Source: Paraescarpia echinospica (taxonomy: Eukaryota; Annelida; Polychaeta; Sabellida; Siboglinidae). From it: a stretch of DNA of 64,000 bases. The stretch is from assembly GCA_020002185.1 (NCBI GenBank), contig CM034531.1, forward strand, positions 44,331,099 through 44,395,098. Direction: 5' to 3'. Below are positions 1 to 11,965 of the stretch, piece after piece. Within the stretch, counting starts at the first letter, position 1; each line of letters opens with the position of its first letter. The notes beneath the pieces are model-generated. The model was not told the origin of the DNA. It ran no database searches and saw only the letters and a program-made list of their open reading frames with translations. The position numbers and the translations under genes are program-made.

Positions 1-271
1 GGACATAGTGAATTAAGCATGTGAAATGTTCACAGTGCATAGTGTGCATTACTACAGCTACAAGTCAATACTGTGTACCTGTATAATTTGAATGTCTACA
101 ACAAGTCCATTGTATGCAGGTTTGTGTTACAGTCAGAACTTTAGGTGACTAACATAAGAAAATGTAATTTATATCAATGACAACAACTGCAAATTTCAAT
201 GTCATGGTAATACATTTGACTGCAATAAAATGTACAGACTGTGCCTACATAATAAAAACTAAAGTCCAGGG

Positions 272-1045
272 ACCATTCTGTTGCAACAAGAACCTTGAAT
301 GTGGATACACAAGGTTATTAGCCAGACCTTTACGTGATTATTTTGTTGAATGCCTGAATGGCGTGGATTGCATGTTGACACATGGTAGATAAAATGCCAT
401 AAAATCCACATTTCTCAAGGTATTAAATAAATGTTCACATGTATATGACACTTCAGCCATATTATGTATAATTATCATACCCATAAGATATATAATAACT
501 ATTGTATAATGGTTTATGTGTGACCACCACTTCAGCAATTTCCATAGAAAAATAATTATCGCGGAAATGGGGAAAAGATTAAAAAGAGTAATTTCACACA
601 AAAGAATGTATGTACTGTAATGCTATCACATATTTTCCATATCTAGGAATGTAAGCCGACATTTTGGTGCAATAAGAACCTCGAATAAGGATACATGTGG
701 TTATTAGCCAAAATTTTAAGTGATTTTTTTTTGAAAACCTGAAAGCCGTGGATTGCATTTTGAGATGTGGTAGATAAAATACCACAACATCCAGAATTCT
801 CAAGATATGAAAATAATTTTGATATGTATGGAAAGCATGACATTTGCACCACATGGTATCTAATTTTTGTTTTATTGGGATGTATAGTAAATATAGTCCA
901 TAGTAGTTTCTGTATGGGCACCCCATTAGCAATTTCGTAGAAAACTTGTTGTCGCGAATATGTGGATAGTATGAAAAAAAGTCTCACAGAAAGCTGGGAG
1001 TGCTGCAATGCTATCACCTATTTTCCATCTCTAGGGATACAGGCC
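272..1045. repeat. Diverged tandem duplication, about 385-bp unit, two copies
   Basis: Two adjacent copies read in the same order. Shared landmarks are the 'aagaacct' block (289 and 674), the 'gtggattgca' block (363 and 748), 'ggtagataaaat' (383 and 768) and 'gctatcac' followed by 'tattttccat' (about 622 and 1008). The copies differ at many positions, so the duplication is old. No coding function is visible; the ORFs across it are incidental. Confidence 0.75.
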
Positions 1046-1239
1046 TAGCCAAAAATCACTGAGCATTCGTCCCATAAAATGTACTGGTTGCCCAAATTTT
1101 GGGTCCTGGCTCAAGGCCTAATAGCTTTTTTCGGCAGTATTATATTCATACAAATGTTCATAATTATATTCAGATAGTGCATTTGAAGCAGCCATGCAGT
1201 TGTTCAATTCTGTTATCATTCCACAATGTTACAGTTTTT

Positions 1240-1905
1240 TCTTCAATTTTTCTTGCCCTCAGAAGTTACTTGTAGGTAGGAAGGAGCTGTACAATATTAT
1301 GGTCGGATGTGCCTAACAGTGACATGGACACGTTGCAGTAGGAGAGGTTAATTATCTTGTCATTACGCGTTGCACAGGTTATGTATTGCTTGTAGGTGGG
1401 AAGGTACGTTTTCAAGCTGCAGCCATTGAAATCACCAAGAATTAGCTTCAGAGCACTAGGTGACACACTTTCAAGTTCTTGCATGTGTTGGTGGATAGTT
1501 TCTGCAGCTATGGTATAGTTCGTGCTGGGAGACACATACGCAAGTACAGCAAATATTTTACTGAACTCGCGTGGCAGGTAGAAAGCTGGCAGGAGATGGA
1601 TAGGAGTTAGTATCTGTGGTACATATAGTCCGTCTCACAACATGGTTGTTGCACCATCGTTCGTTTATATAAAACCACAAACTGCCTCCCTTCTGTTTCC
1701 CGGAGTCCGCCCTGATTGGAAACCCAAAACTGTCAACATGCAGATCTGAGTGTCAATAGTTTCGTCTAACCACGTTTCAGAGAAGCAGAGCAAGTTTGAA
1801 TCACGGTACTCAGTCAGAAACTTGACGTTGGCATGCCGTTTGTCCATTTTGCTTCGTAGTGATCGAACGTTCCCTAATGTCGCACACGGGCCCACGTACA
1901 CTGGT
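1240..1905 (-). pseudogene. LINE endonuclease (APE-type) fragment
   Basis: Read on the minus strand, 1901-1665 gives an N-terminal endonuclease segment with the pattern 'NVRSLRSKMD' and 'LLCFSETWLDE'. The segment at 1535-1266 gives 'LILGDFNG' and a terminal 'SDHN'. This is the motif order of the exonuclease-endonuclease-phosphatase domain of non-LTR retrotransposons. The halves are in different frames and no reverse transcriptase follows directly, so this is a dead fragment. The exact LINE family is uncertain. Confidence 0.75.
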
Positions 1906-2639
1906 GATTGATTATTCTGTAATTATTGTCTCTGGGGATATCAGGGTCTATGGCACATAGGATTTGATTTAGATCATGAACCTTTCTCAATATTGTAAGA
2001 ATTTTGTTAGAATGGCTTTCATTCTTTGATGATGATGATATATATACAATTAAAACAATGCAGTATCATAGCGGTGATAATGTTCATTATATCAAATATA
2101 ACAAAATAACAATGAATGTGTAGGTTACATTATTATTATTATTACTGTTTTCTAACCAACTGATGTGCAAGATATCGTTAATCTGTAAAGATGTTTTTTT
2201 TTCAAACAAAGCAATACCAATACCTTGATTACCACGTAAACACCATATTGTTCTTGCAATCATTAAATAAATAGATATTTGCTTAGAAATAAATTGTGTT
2301 TTAAATCAACTTAACGCATACTAAACAGTAGGTGGTAAAAGTTTATTTCATGTACACATTGTTGATATTTTCTCTACTTGGAACTACTGATTAGTTCACA
2401 ATATATTAACTTTTAAAAGGTGTTGATTTCCGTCTTCTTCCATTAATGTCTATCTGTCGTATGGGTCATGACAGGTGGGGGAAAAGGATCTGCGCAGCCT
2501 GGGATTTAGAGAAAGTAGAAACAAAGTATATACAAAGTGTAAGGCAGCCTAAACTTTAACAAAGCTGTATGCAGGGCTGAGCACAAGTCACACCTGTCAT
2601 ACCTCTTGCTGGGGGTAAGTGGGCTCCAGAGCAACCTAG
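1906..2639. other. Unassigned AT-rich sequence
   Basis: No convincing coding exon or RNA gene seen. It contains a short (TTA)n tract near 2130-2145 and poly-T runs. It probably includes untranslated LINE sequence from the flanking fragments. Confidence 0.5.
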
Positions 2640-4165
2640 TGGTACCAGAGGCCCACAAATAGTTGTTTAGATGTGTCTTGACTCCCGCAGAATGAAGATG
2701 CCAAGTGTAGGGGACTAGATGGTTTCTCGGGGCAGTGCGGTCCAGTCACGCATGATGCAGGGGAAGAAGGTGTTATTCATTTAGTCAGTGCAACAGGTGA
2801 TATGCTGGTACTGCTGACTGTGGTGGCTTCATGGATTGCTGGGAAGCAAGGGCTTCAGGTCGTCAAATGTTTGTCTGTTTTGGATTTTGTAGAGCATGGC
2901 GAGTCATGGAGAGCGGCGCTGTTTCTCTAGCATTAGCCTCTGGAGCTGTTGGAGCATATCGCTGGCACTTGATGTGTTTCTGTGTCTATTGAGGATGAAC
3001 CTGCCAGCTCTTCGTTGGATCTTCTCGATACTGGAGGTCAGCTTGTCAGTGTATGGATCCCAGACGGTGCTGGCATACTCAGCGATAGGCCGGACCATGG
3101 TCTTGTGTGCCAGCTCTTTGGTCTTAATGGAACCCACCTTCAAGTTCCTTCTTAAGAAGCCCAGGGTTATGTTGGCTTTGGGGACGGTGTTGTCGAGGTG
3201 AGCACCCCAGGAAAGGTCAGTCTGCAGGGTGACCCCGAGGTACTTCATGGAGGACACTCTCTTGAGGGTGTGGTCATGGAAGGTGTAACTTGTATGGGCA
3301 TTCAGAAGCTTCCTGCTACTGGTCGGGGCAGGTGGCTGTACTTGTCTGGATGGAACGCCATGTCCCACTCTTCTGCCCAGGCTTCCATTTTCCGGAGGTC
3401 TTCTTGGAATTTAGCTGGGTCGTCTGTGCAGATGCTAAGTTGATAAATGGCGATGTCATCCACAAACAGTCTGGATGGAGAGGAGACTTTGGGTGGGAGA
3501 TCATTTATATATGTTAGGTTGAGGCAACGCCTGGGTACGGATCCCTATGAGACACCGGACTTCACAGTGACATAGCCAGACTGTGCTCCATCGACCTCTA
3601 CTGCTTGTTCCAGGTCATTGAGCAAGTTTGCGATCTTGCAGTTGATGTTACCTCAGATGCCGTAGTGGTTCAGTTTGTGGGTGAGCAGGCTATCGTTGAC
3701 TTTGTCAAATGCATTGACAAAGTCCAAAATGATGATGTCTGTCGCGATACCTCTCTCCATTGTTGCTGAGACCTCTTCTACAAACTCAAGGAGCTAGATC
3801 TTCCAGGAGCGATGTTTGCGAAAGTTGGCTGGAGAGGATGCTGTTTGACTCTGGGGGCTGCATGATGGCGCTGACATGGATGAGCTCAAGGACCTTGACT
3901 GGGTAGCTGGTGAGGGAGATCAGCCTGTAATTTGATGCCTTATAGTGTTCTCTCTTCTGGTGTCTTCCAGTCCTGAGGTACTTCTCCAGTCTGGATAGAG
4001 GACAGGTAGATCATGGCAAGGATTGGGGGCCACTTCTTTAGCCAGCTTATGATGCCAGCTGGTCGAGCTGCTTTGGTGAGGTTCAGGTTGGCAAGAAACT
4101 TTTCGACTCCGTGGACTCTGATGGAGATGTCAGCGCACTGACCCACATTAATGACTATCATTGAC
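2640..4165 (-). pseudogene. LINE reverse transcriptase fragment (Jockey/CR1-like), frameshifted
   Basis: Minus-strand segments run in reverse transcriptase order. At 4161-3940 is the linker and start of the RT ('GVEKFLANLNLTKAA', then 'GEVPQDWK'). The middle at 3740-3420 reads through a catalytic-region remnant. The RT C-terminal region lies at 3368-2904 ('MKYLGVTLQTDLSW', 'VRPIAEYASTVWDP', 'IQRRAGRFI'). Several frame changes and in-frame stops show it is inactive. It resembles in layout the element at 9480-11965 but is too diverged to be a recent copy. The 3' end is probably near 2640. Confidence 0.8.
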
Positions 4166-5514
4166 AGAACTGGTAGTGAAACAAATCATACGGATCAGTA
4201 TTAATTAAATAAATGACACTGGTTTGTCATTGAAAAAAACTAAACTGGCCAATAATGGCTGTGATTGATGTGAATGGCTTCCACGCAAGCCATTCGTGCA
4301 CTAAAAGGCACACTTGATTAATTCAAGACTAGCAAAAAAGTTCTGTCTATGAGCCTGCTCGGAAGGGCACGCAGTTTTTGGCAGGTAACAATTCTGCCAG
4401 TCTTCACTTCACTTTGAACACAAAATTGGTTCAATATAAATGAAATATTTTAGTAATCACTCGGTGTGAACGAAAACTAGCCCAGGCATGTTCAGTATCA
4501 TGCGTGTTTGTCAGGCATTTGGAGATAAATAAAGATTTTGTTTTGCATTGGCAAGCTGATAATTCCATTCCTTAGCAGAACTGCGTCTGAAATGGTGCCG
4601 TCGGAAGGGTAGCGATACTCCCTTCCATGCGATAATGTAGAAAATGAACAACGTAAAACATGGCCATTTGATATTTTTGAACCCTCTGAAGTCAAATTAG
4701 GTCTGTGTAATCAAACAGTGCCCTTGTTTCACAAGAGAAGCAATAGATCTACATAACTATATCACATTATACACATGAGAACATTCGTAACTCAGAAAAC
4801 TGAATAACGTACAATACATTCTTAATGAGGACACTGCTTTCCTGCAGTTTAGATGTTGTGTAACGACCAGCGAAGTTGATTTAACTTAAGGTTTTTATTG
4901 TTGAGTGATAGCCTCATATGTTTGAGTTAAGCAGATGCAGTTTCTAGCCAGTTAGTGCTTTACTGAAACTTAGATATACAAACAAATTTTAGATGACTTA
5001 AAACACATGATTTCTGTGGACATTTGTTTCAATCCTGTGAAATGAAGGAAGCATCATAAATCGGTTGGCATACATACCTACAATAAACTAAGACAAGTTG
5101 TTAAATAGTTAAAACTTACTAAGTATAATTATTACGATAATTTTTAATGCCCTCCTGTGCTGTGGCCATGCCAAAACAGTCTAGGGTAGGACAGTTTAGT
5201 TTTAGCACATTTCTGACACAAAAAGTCTTATATATTATCACATCACATAGAAAAATCAACTATGTCCAAAAAGAGCACACCAAGCTCCACATGAACAAGT
5301 TATTTATACTGCTATTAATTTAAAGCCATTCCAATTATTTGCTGGACAAAACACACATTTTGGCTACTGGGGACATTTTTGGTAGTATCAACTATATCAT
5401 AAACTACATGTGTGCAAATTTTCATGCTTTTGACAACAAATATCCCTTAGCCGCTGTACAATATACAATAATTTGGTTTATTTACAACTCATAAATTTAA
5501 TTTGTTCCTTTTAG
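4166..5514. other. Unassigned AT-rich sequence
   Basis: No recognisable gene or element. A 65-codon minus-strand open frame at 4695-4498 has no similarity I recognise and no clear splice or promoter context. Confidence 0.5.
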
Positions 5515-5555
5515 AAGGTGATGGAAAGTGTGTGGACAGACCAGGAAGTAAACAG
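5515..5555 (+). CDS. Candidate 41-nt internal exon, possibly of the kinase-KEN gene
   Basis: A strong acceptor (pyrimidine-rich tract ending TTTTAG) and a strong donor (CAG then GTATGT) bracket 41 nt. Read from its first base it is open and ends with two spare bases, AG. The first confident kinase exon, at 18311, needs exactly two bases from the previous exon, so joining them would give an Arg codon and stay in frame. The encoded peptide (KVMESVWTDQEVN) is not recognisable as kinase N-lobe, and the intron would be 12.7 kb of LINE debris. Splice-site quality and phase are seen; membership in the gene is inference. Confidence 0.3.
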
Positions 5556-5870
5556 GTATGTTATTGTATTCTGTTACGTATTCTGTTACCTATAATGTAT
5601 ATATGCACGTACATAAGTATTATGACAAAAGTAGAAACTTTGGACAGAAATAATTATTTTGTTTTGCTAGCTTGAACCATTATGTATATATGAGCAGCAT
5701 ACACCTTGAAATTTACAATGATGCAGTGTACATTTCAAATGACTTTAACCTAAAATGTTTGCTTTGCATTTTCATTAAATATAGATTTACAAACGCTGGT
5801 TGATACCAGATCAACTTAAACTGTGACCCCATAAAACAATACAAATTGGGAATAAGTTTTTAAATTTTAG

Positions 5871-6182
5871 TATTAAAATATATTTCCATTAGCCTAGATA
5901 CTTACCATTGGAATCAATGTACTCGTCAGTATCATTTCTAGCCTCGATCACACGATATCACCCGGCAGACCGGGTGTACCAAAACGCAAAAACCTTCTCC
6001 CATCATGCATCTGATACTGCCTCATTTCCAATTTTTGTGATTATCTAACACAGAGTGAGGTATCAGACGCGGGGAAGGTAGGGCGGGTCCTAGAAGTTCC
6101 GATGGTAAGTATCTAAGCTAATGGAAATATATTTTAATACTAAAAATAAAAATTCCATTATGCCAGATAAATACCATCAGAA
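5871..6182. repeat. Inverted repeats next to the DIRS-like element
   Basis: The stretch 5871-5912 is the near-perfect reverse complement of 6099-6142. The shared core is GGTAAGTATCTAAGCTAATG. A third, more diverged copy in the same orientation as the first lies at about 6147-6182. DIRS elements characteristically carry inverted terminal repeats, and this cluster sits just beyond the recombinase C-terminus, so it may be their remains. Confidence 0.6.
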
Positions 6183-8045
6183 ACAATGAATGAATCGAGA
6201 GTTACGATGGTGGTAAGGTAACCCACATACATCTGGGTAACTCCCGCAATCACAAGTGGTACCAGACGCGATATCTGGCCACTCAGAAGGGTTATGTCCT
6301 TTAAATAGTATGACATAAAGGTGCTCGATGACTTCTAAGTTCCTTACAGCTAGAAATCGCTGCATGAAAGCTTGTTAAAAGAAGGCCAAGGAAGTCGCCA
6401 AAGCTCGAACTGAGTGCACTTAAGGAGTAGATCGCAATCTGGCAACCTCCAGATTATAACAAAATGAAACTAAAGTTCTTATCCATCCAGATAAAGTAAC
6501 CAAGAACAGGTCCGAGTCCGGCACAAGATGGCAAACGTTGGCCTGGTCAACTCCAAGATTTTTAATCAGAGCCCTGAGAGTGTCAGAACGATCTACCTCC
6601 GCACCAGTAGTGGTGCACAAGGTACTTGCCATTCTGTATTGAATGAAGAATGAAGTCGCCCACTAAAGCCGAAAAGGTAGAGAATGGATTAGTTTTCCAT
6701 ATACTAGTTTTTTGCATCCGCCACTTAGATTCATAGATTGCAAAAGTAGAAGCCCGTTGCGATGCATGGTCAGCAACTGGTTCTGAAAAACCTCTTCTAA
6801 GGGCTCCCCTGATGATAGCAGTGCGTGACGCCGCAAGTTGGAGGGGTCTCTGTGGTAGAGATTGCCCTGATACAGCAGATCTGGGAGAGGTGGCAGTGAC
6901 CGTGGTAGATCTACCAACAGCTAGTAGGTCTATGAACCAATGTGCTTCCGGCCAAAGAGGGGCGACCAGTATGATCCGACATTGGTCGTGTCGAATCTTC
7001 TACAACACTGCTGGAATCAGTGCATGCGGGGGATAAGCGTAACTCCACATCTGTACCCAACTCAGCAACAACCATCCACTGCTACTGCAGATAGATCGGG
7101 ATTGGAGAGAAAGACAGGAAGACGAGTGTTCTGTTTGGTTGGAAACAGATCATTGGTACATGAATGAACTCCCATAACAGAGTTATGGCTCGAAACACAG
7201 ATGCATTCAGACACCATTCTGTTGACTGAATTTTATCTCTCCTCAACAGAGAATCTGCCAGAACTTTCCTGATGCCAGGAATATGTCTTGTACGAAGACA
7301 CAATAGCAGAATTTGAGCAACGAGCCTTGTCAGAGAAATGGATCGTGCCCCCCCCCCCCTGCTTGTTGATGAATGCAACTGCAGTGGAATTGTCCTGCTC
7401 TACCAGAAAGTAACCTAGAAAGCCAAAACAGAAGGGCAAGGTGGACGGCTTTCAACTCTAGGAAGTTGATATGTCGTCCAAGAAATTCCGGTGACCACTG
7501 ACCTGAAGACTAGATGCACTCAGCACTGATGGATATGTCAGAATATGAATGTCGGGATTCCATGGTGTAATCTGTGAACTCCTGAATACATTGGGTTCCA
7601 ACATCCACAAGTTCAGTTCCTTGAGTACAGGTTGGGGAAGAGGTACGAATCGATGATTTGTGCGCTGATTGAAATCCCACTGGGTACGAAGTGCGATATG
7701 AATTTCACGTGAATGTACTCGACTGAGAGGTAGCGCTTTCTCAGAGGACGCCAACAAACCTAGCAAGACCTGCCATAGATGGGCTGGAACTCCGTGTTGA
7801 CTGATAATGCAATTATAAAGCTCCAATATCTTGAGATATCTGTCTCTTGGCGGAGTGCAAAGGTACTTGACCAGTTCGAACTGGTAGCCTAAAAAAAGAA
7901 ATTTCTTAACTGGTATCAGGGAAGATTTCTATAGATTTATGAACAGACCCAGACTGCGACATAATGAGAGAACAGTCTGGGTGTGCAGATTGCATAAAAC
8001 CTGAGACAGCGCTTGAATTAACCAGTCGTCATTATACTGAGGGGA
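6160..8045 (-). mobile_element. DIRS-like tyrosine-recombinase retrotransposon remnant (RT/RNase H end plus YR)
   Basis: On the minus strand the order is as follows. At 8040-7830 is the end of the RT palm and thumb ('DDWLIQALSQVLCNLHTQT', then 'INL' and 'FLGYQFELV'). The connection at 7826-7460 has 'LLGLLASSEKALPLSR'. RNase H-like motifs at 7439-7100 read 'EQDNSTAVAFINKQGG' and 'HIPGIRKVLADSLLRRD'. A tyrosine-recombinase C-terminus at 6660-6180 includes 'HSVRALATSLAFF' (the H-x-x-R box) and 'STFMSYYLKDITLLS' (the region of the nucleophilic Tyr). RT plus RNase H followed by YR is diagnostic of DIRS elements. Frameshifts, stops and a C-homopolymer at 7350-7359 show it is inactive, and it is cut at about 8045 against a different element. 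Clade assignment beyond DIRS-like is not possible by eye. Confidence 0.8.
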
Positions 8046-8605
8046 GGAGTGGGCTATAGGTCTTCCAGAGCTGGATACAGAGCTAAAGTGGAGGGAGTCA
8101 TCATCAGAAAGAGAGGAGAATCTATTGTTGTCACAGTCAGTGTCGTAGGGTGGGTCAAAGAAGGTGGTTGATAGGTTTGGTAGGCCACACCCAGGGCAGT
8201 ACCAGGAGACATTTTTCATGTTGGTTTTGTTCATGCAAGATATCTTGTTGGAAATTCTGGTGCATCTTATATAGAACCATGTGTCACATGAGTCGCAGCA
8301 TGTGGATTTTTGGTTGCGTGCTACGGCCTTATTGCATGTGCCACATGGGAATCTGATTGGGCCTGGGTTTGTTGGGTGTCATCTGCCAGTGCGAGCAAGA
8401 GCATGCCTATGTAAAGCCCGGTGAATTTGCCTAGTTGTGATGCATTATGAAGCTGCCTGTGGGTGAACGAAAGGACAGAGTGTTTTAATAATGTGATGTG
8501 TTTGGTAATTTCCTCAGTGTTGTTTGAAGATATTGGTGTCTGTGACAGTCTGTATATGATTGCTAGACCAAGGAGCACCAGTGGGGCTTGGAACGATGTC
8601 AATCT
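8046..8605 (-). pseudogene. LINE N-terminal fragment with PHD-type zinc finger
   Basis: Minus strand 8365-8160 encodes a Cys-rich finger. 'PCGTCNKAVARNQKSTCCD' and 'CDTWFYIRC' are followed by 'VSWYCPGCGLPN', with the W-x-C-x-x-C end typical of PHD fingers. Such fingers sit upstream of the endonuclease in several APE-type LINE proteins. An acidic, Ser-rich stretch follows, then 'GRPIAHSSP', the usual linker leading to the endonuclease. That endonuclease is missing because the sequence switches to the DIRS-like element near 8045. The tetrapeptide NPGP lies immediately upstream of the finger after a Leu-rich stretch, and a stop or frameshift separates the two. It is a broken fragment. Confidence 0.7.
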
Positions 8606-9479
8606 TCACAATATGTCATTTACTCACCCTGTTAGGGGTCAATACAGAGTTGGTTTTCCCATAGGCAACCATGTTAATGTTTTGTTTGATTATAGGAAAA
8701 CGTGACCTATAAAATGTCTTAAACTTCTCACCTGCTGTTATCATCATCTCATTGACATGGTGATAGATTTTAACAAAAATTACATACTTCTAGCTTTCGT
8801 AAAATGTCTGTATGTTTGACACCCGTCAATATTTACAAATGCCGGCAAGCATTACTCCGCAAACAGGTCACACAGGCAAATTGCTGCCAAATATCCTTCC
8901 ACTTACTCAAATCATCTAAAAATCCACCATTTCTTTGCACTTATGTCACAGCACGTGAATTTTGTTAAAAAAATCATTTCTAAAAAATACACTGCATTTT
9001 TCTTCATCTATAACCAAACAGGAAGTCTAACTAGAACATGACCCCTTTACTGTTCCTATGGCATGTGTTTTTCCCTACACTCAATACATGTTGGGTGTCT
9101 ACGTAGTAGGTGGGTTCTGTATGTTGCACTTTGGTTTGTTTTGTTGGTGTCGTAAACTGTTTGTATGTTGTGATTTGGCGGGAAGTCGGGAGGGTAGGAC
9201 CATTTTGTGGAGTTGGTGCCTTGGGATACCAGGCTTCCTTCACCTAGGTTTTATTAGAATCCCTGACCTTTTAAAGACATGGTGTTAAGATGTTAAGAGC
9301 TATTGGATCATGGATTTGACAGAAAAAAAAGAGTATTTTAGTGGAGAGGTCCACTCAACCATCCGTCTTACCCGCACATGCGCACTGACATTTTGAATAA
9401 ATTGGATTCATGTGGAACCTTCTTCTTCTTGCAGTAATCTAATACCGTCATTACTGACGACTTCGTGGATGGTGTTGTG
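8606..9479. other. Unassigned sequence
   Basis: No exon or element identified with confidence. The open frames on both strands near 9031-9288 overlap each other and resemble nothing I know. Part may be 5' untranslated LINE sequence or the 3' end of the element at 9480. Confidence 0.45.
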
Positions 9480-11965
9480 TTTGTTGCCTACGCCAGGTGT
9501 GCAGTGCTGGTTGTAACTGTTAATAAAATCATGTGCAAGTGCAAGTTAAAAACAAACAGGAGTCGCTCTTAGTTAGACTTTGTTTGTGGCAGTGTCGGCA
9601 AGGCACTGCTTGAAAGCATCTAGGGAGGGAGATTGCACTGATTGGGCGGTTAGGTTATTCCAGGGTACTATTGTGGCTATAAAAAAGGAATGTTGGAAAG
9701 CCTGTGTTCGGGAACTTTGAACCATTAATTGGAATGGATGCCTTCTGCGCCCCTCAGCTAAGAGTTCTGTGTCGCAGTGGGTACGGGCTGGCTTTGTGTA
9801 GAGGCTGGCAAAGTTTGGCATGGATGTCGACTAAGCCGTTTTGAATTGTATACATCATGTTAAGTCTCGCAAGACATCTGCGCTGTTCTAGGGACTGCCA
9901 TTGCAATTGGTGGCGCATCGAGGTTGGGCTGCTGCAGCGCCGCCAGTCACCATAAACCTATCTGGCAGCATGCCTCTGTACCATCTCCAGTTTGTCGATG
10001 TTTCGTTTGGTGGCAGGGTCCCAAACGGCAGAAGTGTACTCTATTGTTGGTCTGACGTATGTTTGATACCAGTATGATTTAACTGGTCTAGGGCAGTTGC
10101 TGGTGTTTCGGTTAAGGAAGGCAAGGGTGCTATTGGCTTTCTTAATGATGGCGTCCACGTGGTGGTTCCAGGACAGTTTGCTATTGATATTAATGCCTAG
10201 GTACTTTGCAGTTTTGTGTAGGTGTTCTTCTGTAGACGCTACCACTTGCCTAGCTTTCTGCTGTTTTGATTTGGGGATGTGGTCTATGGCTAAGACTAAT
10301 TTGTGGTCATGTATGAAATATTCTGAGAGATCAGGTTTAGTTTTGTTGGTGATTCTTAAGATTTCACATTTGTCTGGGTGGAGCTCATGAGCCAGGTCTT
10401 CTCCCATTCCTGGAGGTCCTCCTGCAGGCGCACTGAGTCTTCCTCGCTGCTGATTCTGCGATACAGTAGGCTGTCATCTGCATACAGTTTGATGTCACGC
10501 AGTTTGGTATATCGTTGATGAAAGTGTTCCTAACACAGTGCCCTGCGGGACGCCTGAGATGGGGGTCTCTTTGGAAGAGCTTCCATTCACTAGGACTCTC
10601 TGTGCCTGGTTATGTAAGAATGATTCGATCTATTCTAGGATGTTGCCCCGGACCCCATGGTATTTTAGTTTTAGTATGAGTCTGCGATGAGGCACTTTGT
10701 CGAACGCCTTGCTGAAATCTAGGAGTATGCAATCCATTTGTCCTCCCTCATCGAGTGTGTGGGATAGATCGTGTAGGGTTCCTAAAAGCTGTGTCTCTGT
10801 GGATCGCTTCTTCCTGAGGCCATGCTGGGCATCTGTGAGGATGTTGTGGTTATCAAAATGTGTCATGATGTGGGAGCGGACTATATGTTCAAAGAGTTTG
10901 CATAAGACAGAGGTTAGGGAGATGGGGCGGTAGTTTTTAGCTTTCCCTCTGTCGCCTTTTTTGAATGCTGGTACTTCATTTGCTTTAAGCCAATCAGATG
11001 GGGTGTGTTGTTGAATGGAGGCCTGAAATGGGAGTGTTATGGCAAGGGATAGCTCATCGGCAGTTTCTTTCAACACTCTGGTGGGGATCTCGTCAGGTCC
11101 TGTGGCTTTATGTGGGTTTAATCCAGCCAGGAGCTTGTTCACTCCTTTGACGGTTATGATGATGTCTGGTAGAGTGGGATATGGGCTGGGGCCCAGGCAG
11201 GGTAGGGAGCCTTCTGGTTCTTTTGTGAATACCAATGAGAACTGCTCATTTAGTATCACGGCTTGGATTTTATTGTCACTGTGTGTCTGACCGTCTCTCT
11301 TAAGGGGGATCTCCAACATTGTCACTGCGCTTTGATTTGATATAAGTCCAGAGCTTTTTCTTAGCACTGAAACCTCCATCTGTGATTAGGCCATTGACAT
11401 AGCGATCGTGTGGTTGTCTACAAGTGTGCTGCAGCTTGTTTTTCAAGCTGCGGTACCTTTCCCATTTCTCGGTTTGTTTGGCTTGAGTGTATGCTCGCTG
11501 CTTGCGTTTTTTTAGCCGCTTGATTTGTGCATTTACCCATGGTTGGTTGCGTCAAGTTGAGGTCATCTTAGTTGGGACTGCCATATCTCTTCCACTGGTG
11601 ATTCTGCTGAGAATTTGTCAAGGATTGGTGATGATAGGCTGGCGGCTTCTGCCTTTATTTCTGTGATGTTTACTTTGAACCAGAGGAAGATTTTTCTCCT
11701 GGCTGGTTTGGTGCATGTGACACTAGCTGTAGCCTCAAGAAGGATTGCTGCATGGTCACTCACGCCGACTGTGTCCTCAATTCAATTTACAAGGGATGGT
11801 CTGTTTGTGAAAAATAGATCTAAGCAGTTTTTGTCTCATGGACTATTTGGTCCAGACCTAGGTCGGCTTTCATATTCAGAAAGAGCTCATTGAGGGGTTT
11901 GGGATACCGAACTTTGTAAGCGGCTGGTTTGGTGGAGTCAGTTAGCCGGTCAGTGTCAGGCAAGT
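9480..11965 (-). mobile_element. 5'-truncated LINE (Jockey/CR1-like), broken
   Basis: Minus strand from about 11960 encodes the endonuclease C-terminus ('GVSDHAAILLEA' spans the terminal S-D-H motif, near 11770). A basic linker follows, then a reverse transcriptase whose best piece is the 249-residue open frame at 11379-10630. That piece carries 'GVNKLLAGLNPHKATGPDEI', 'YRPISLTSVLCKLFE' and 'DFSKAFDKVPHRRL'. The region 10407-9958 has 'KYLGININSKLSWN' and 'VRPTIEYTSAVWDP', and 9821-9573 supplies the C-terminus ('RDx-like' basic stretch, 'IVPWNNLTAQSVQS'). At least three frame changes and stops break it, including the region expected to carry the YADD site near 10500. The 3' end is near 9480. 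Confidence 0.85.
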
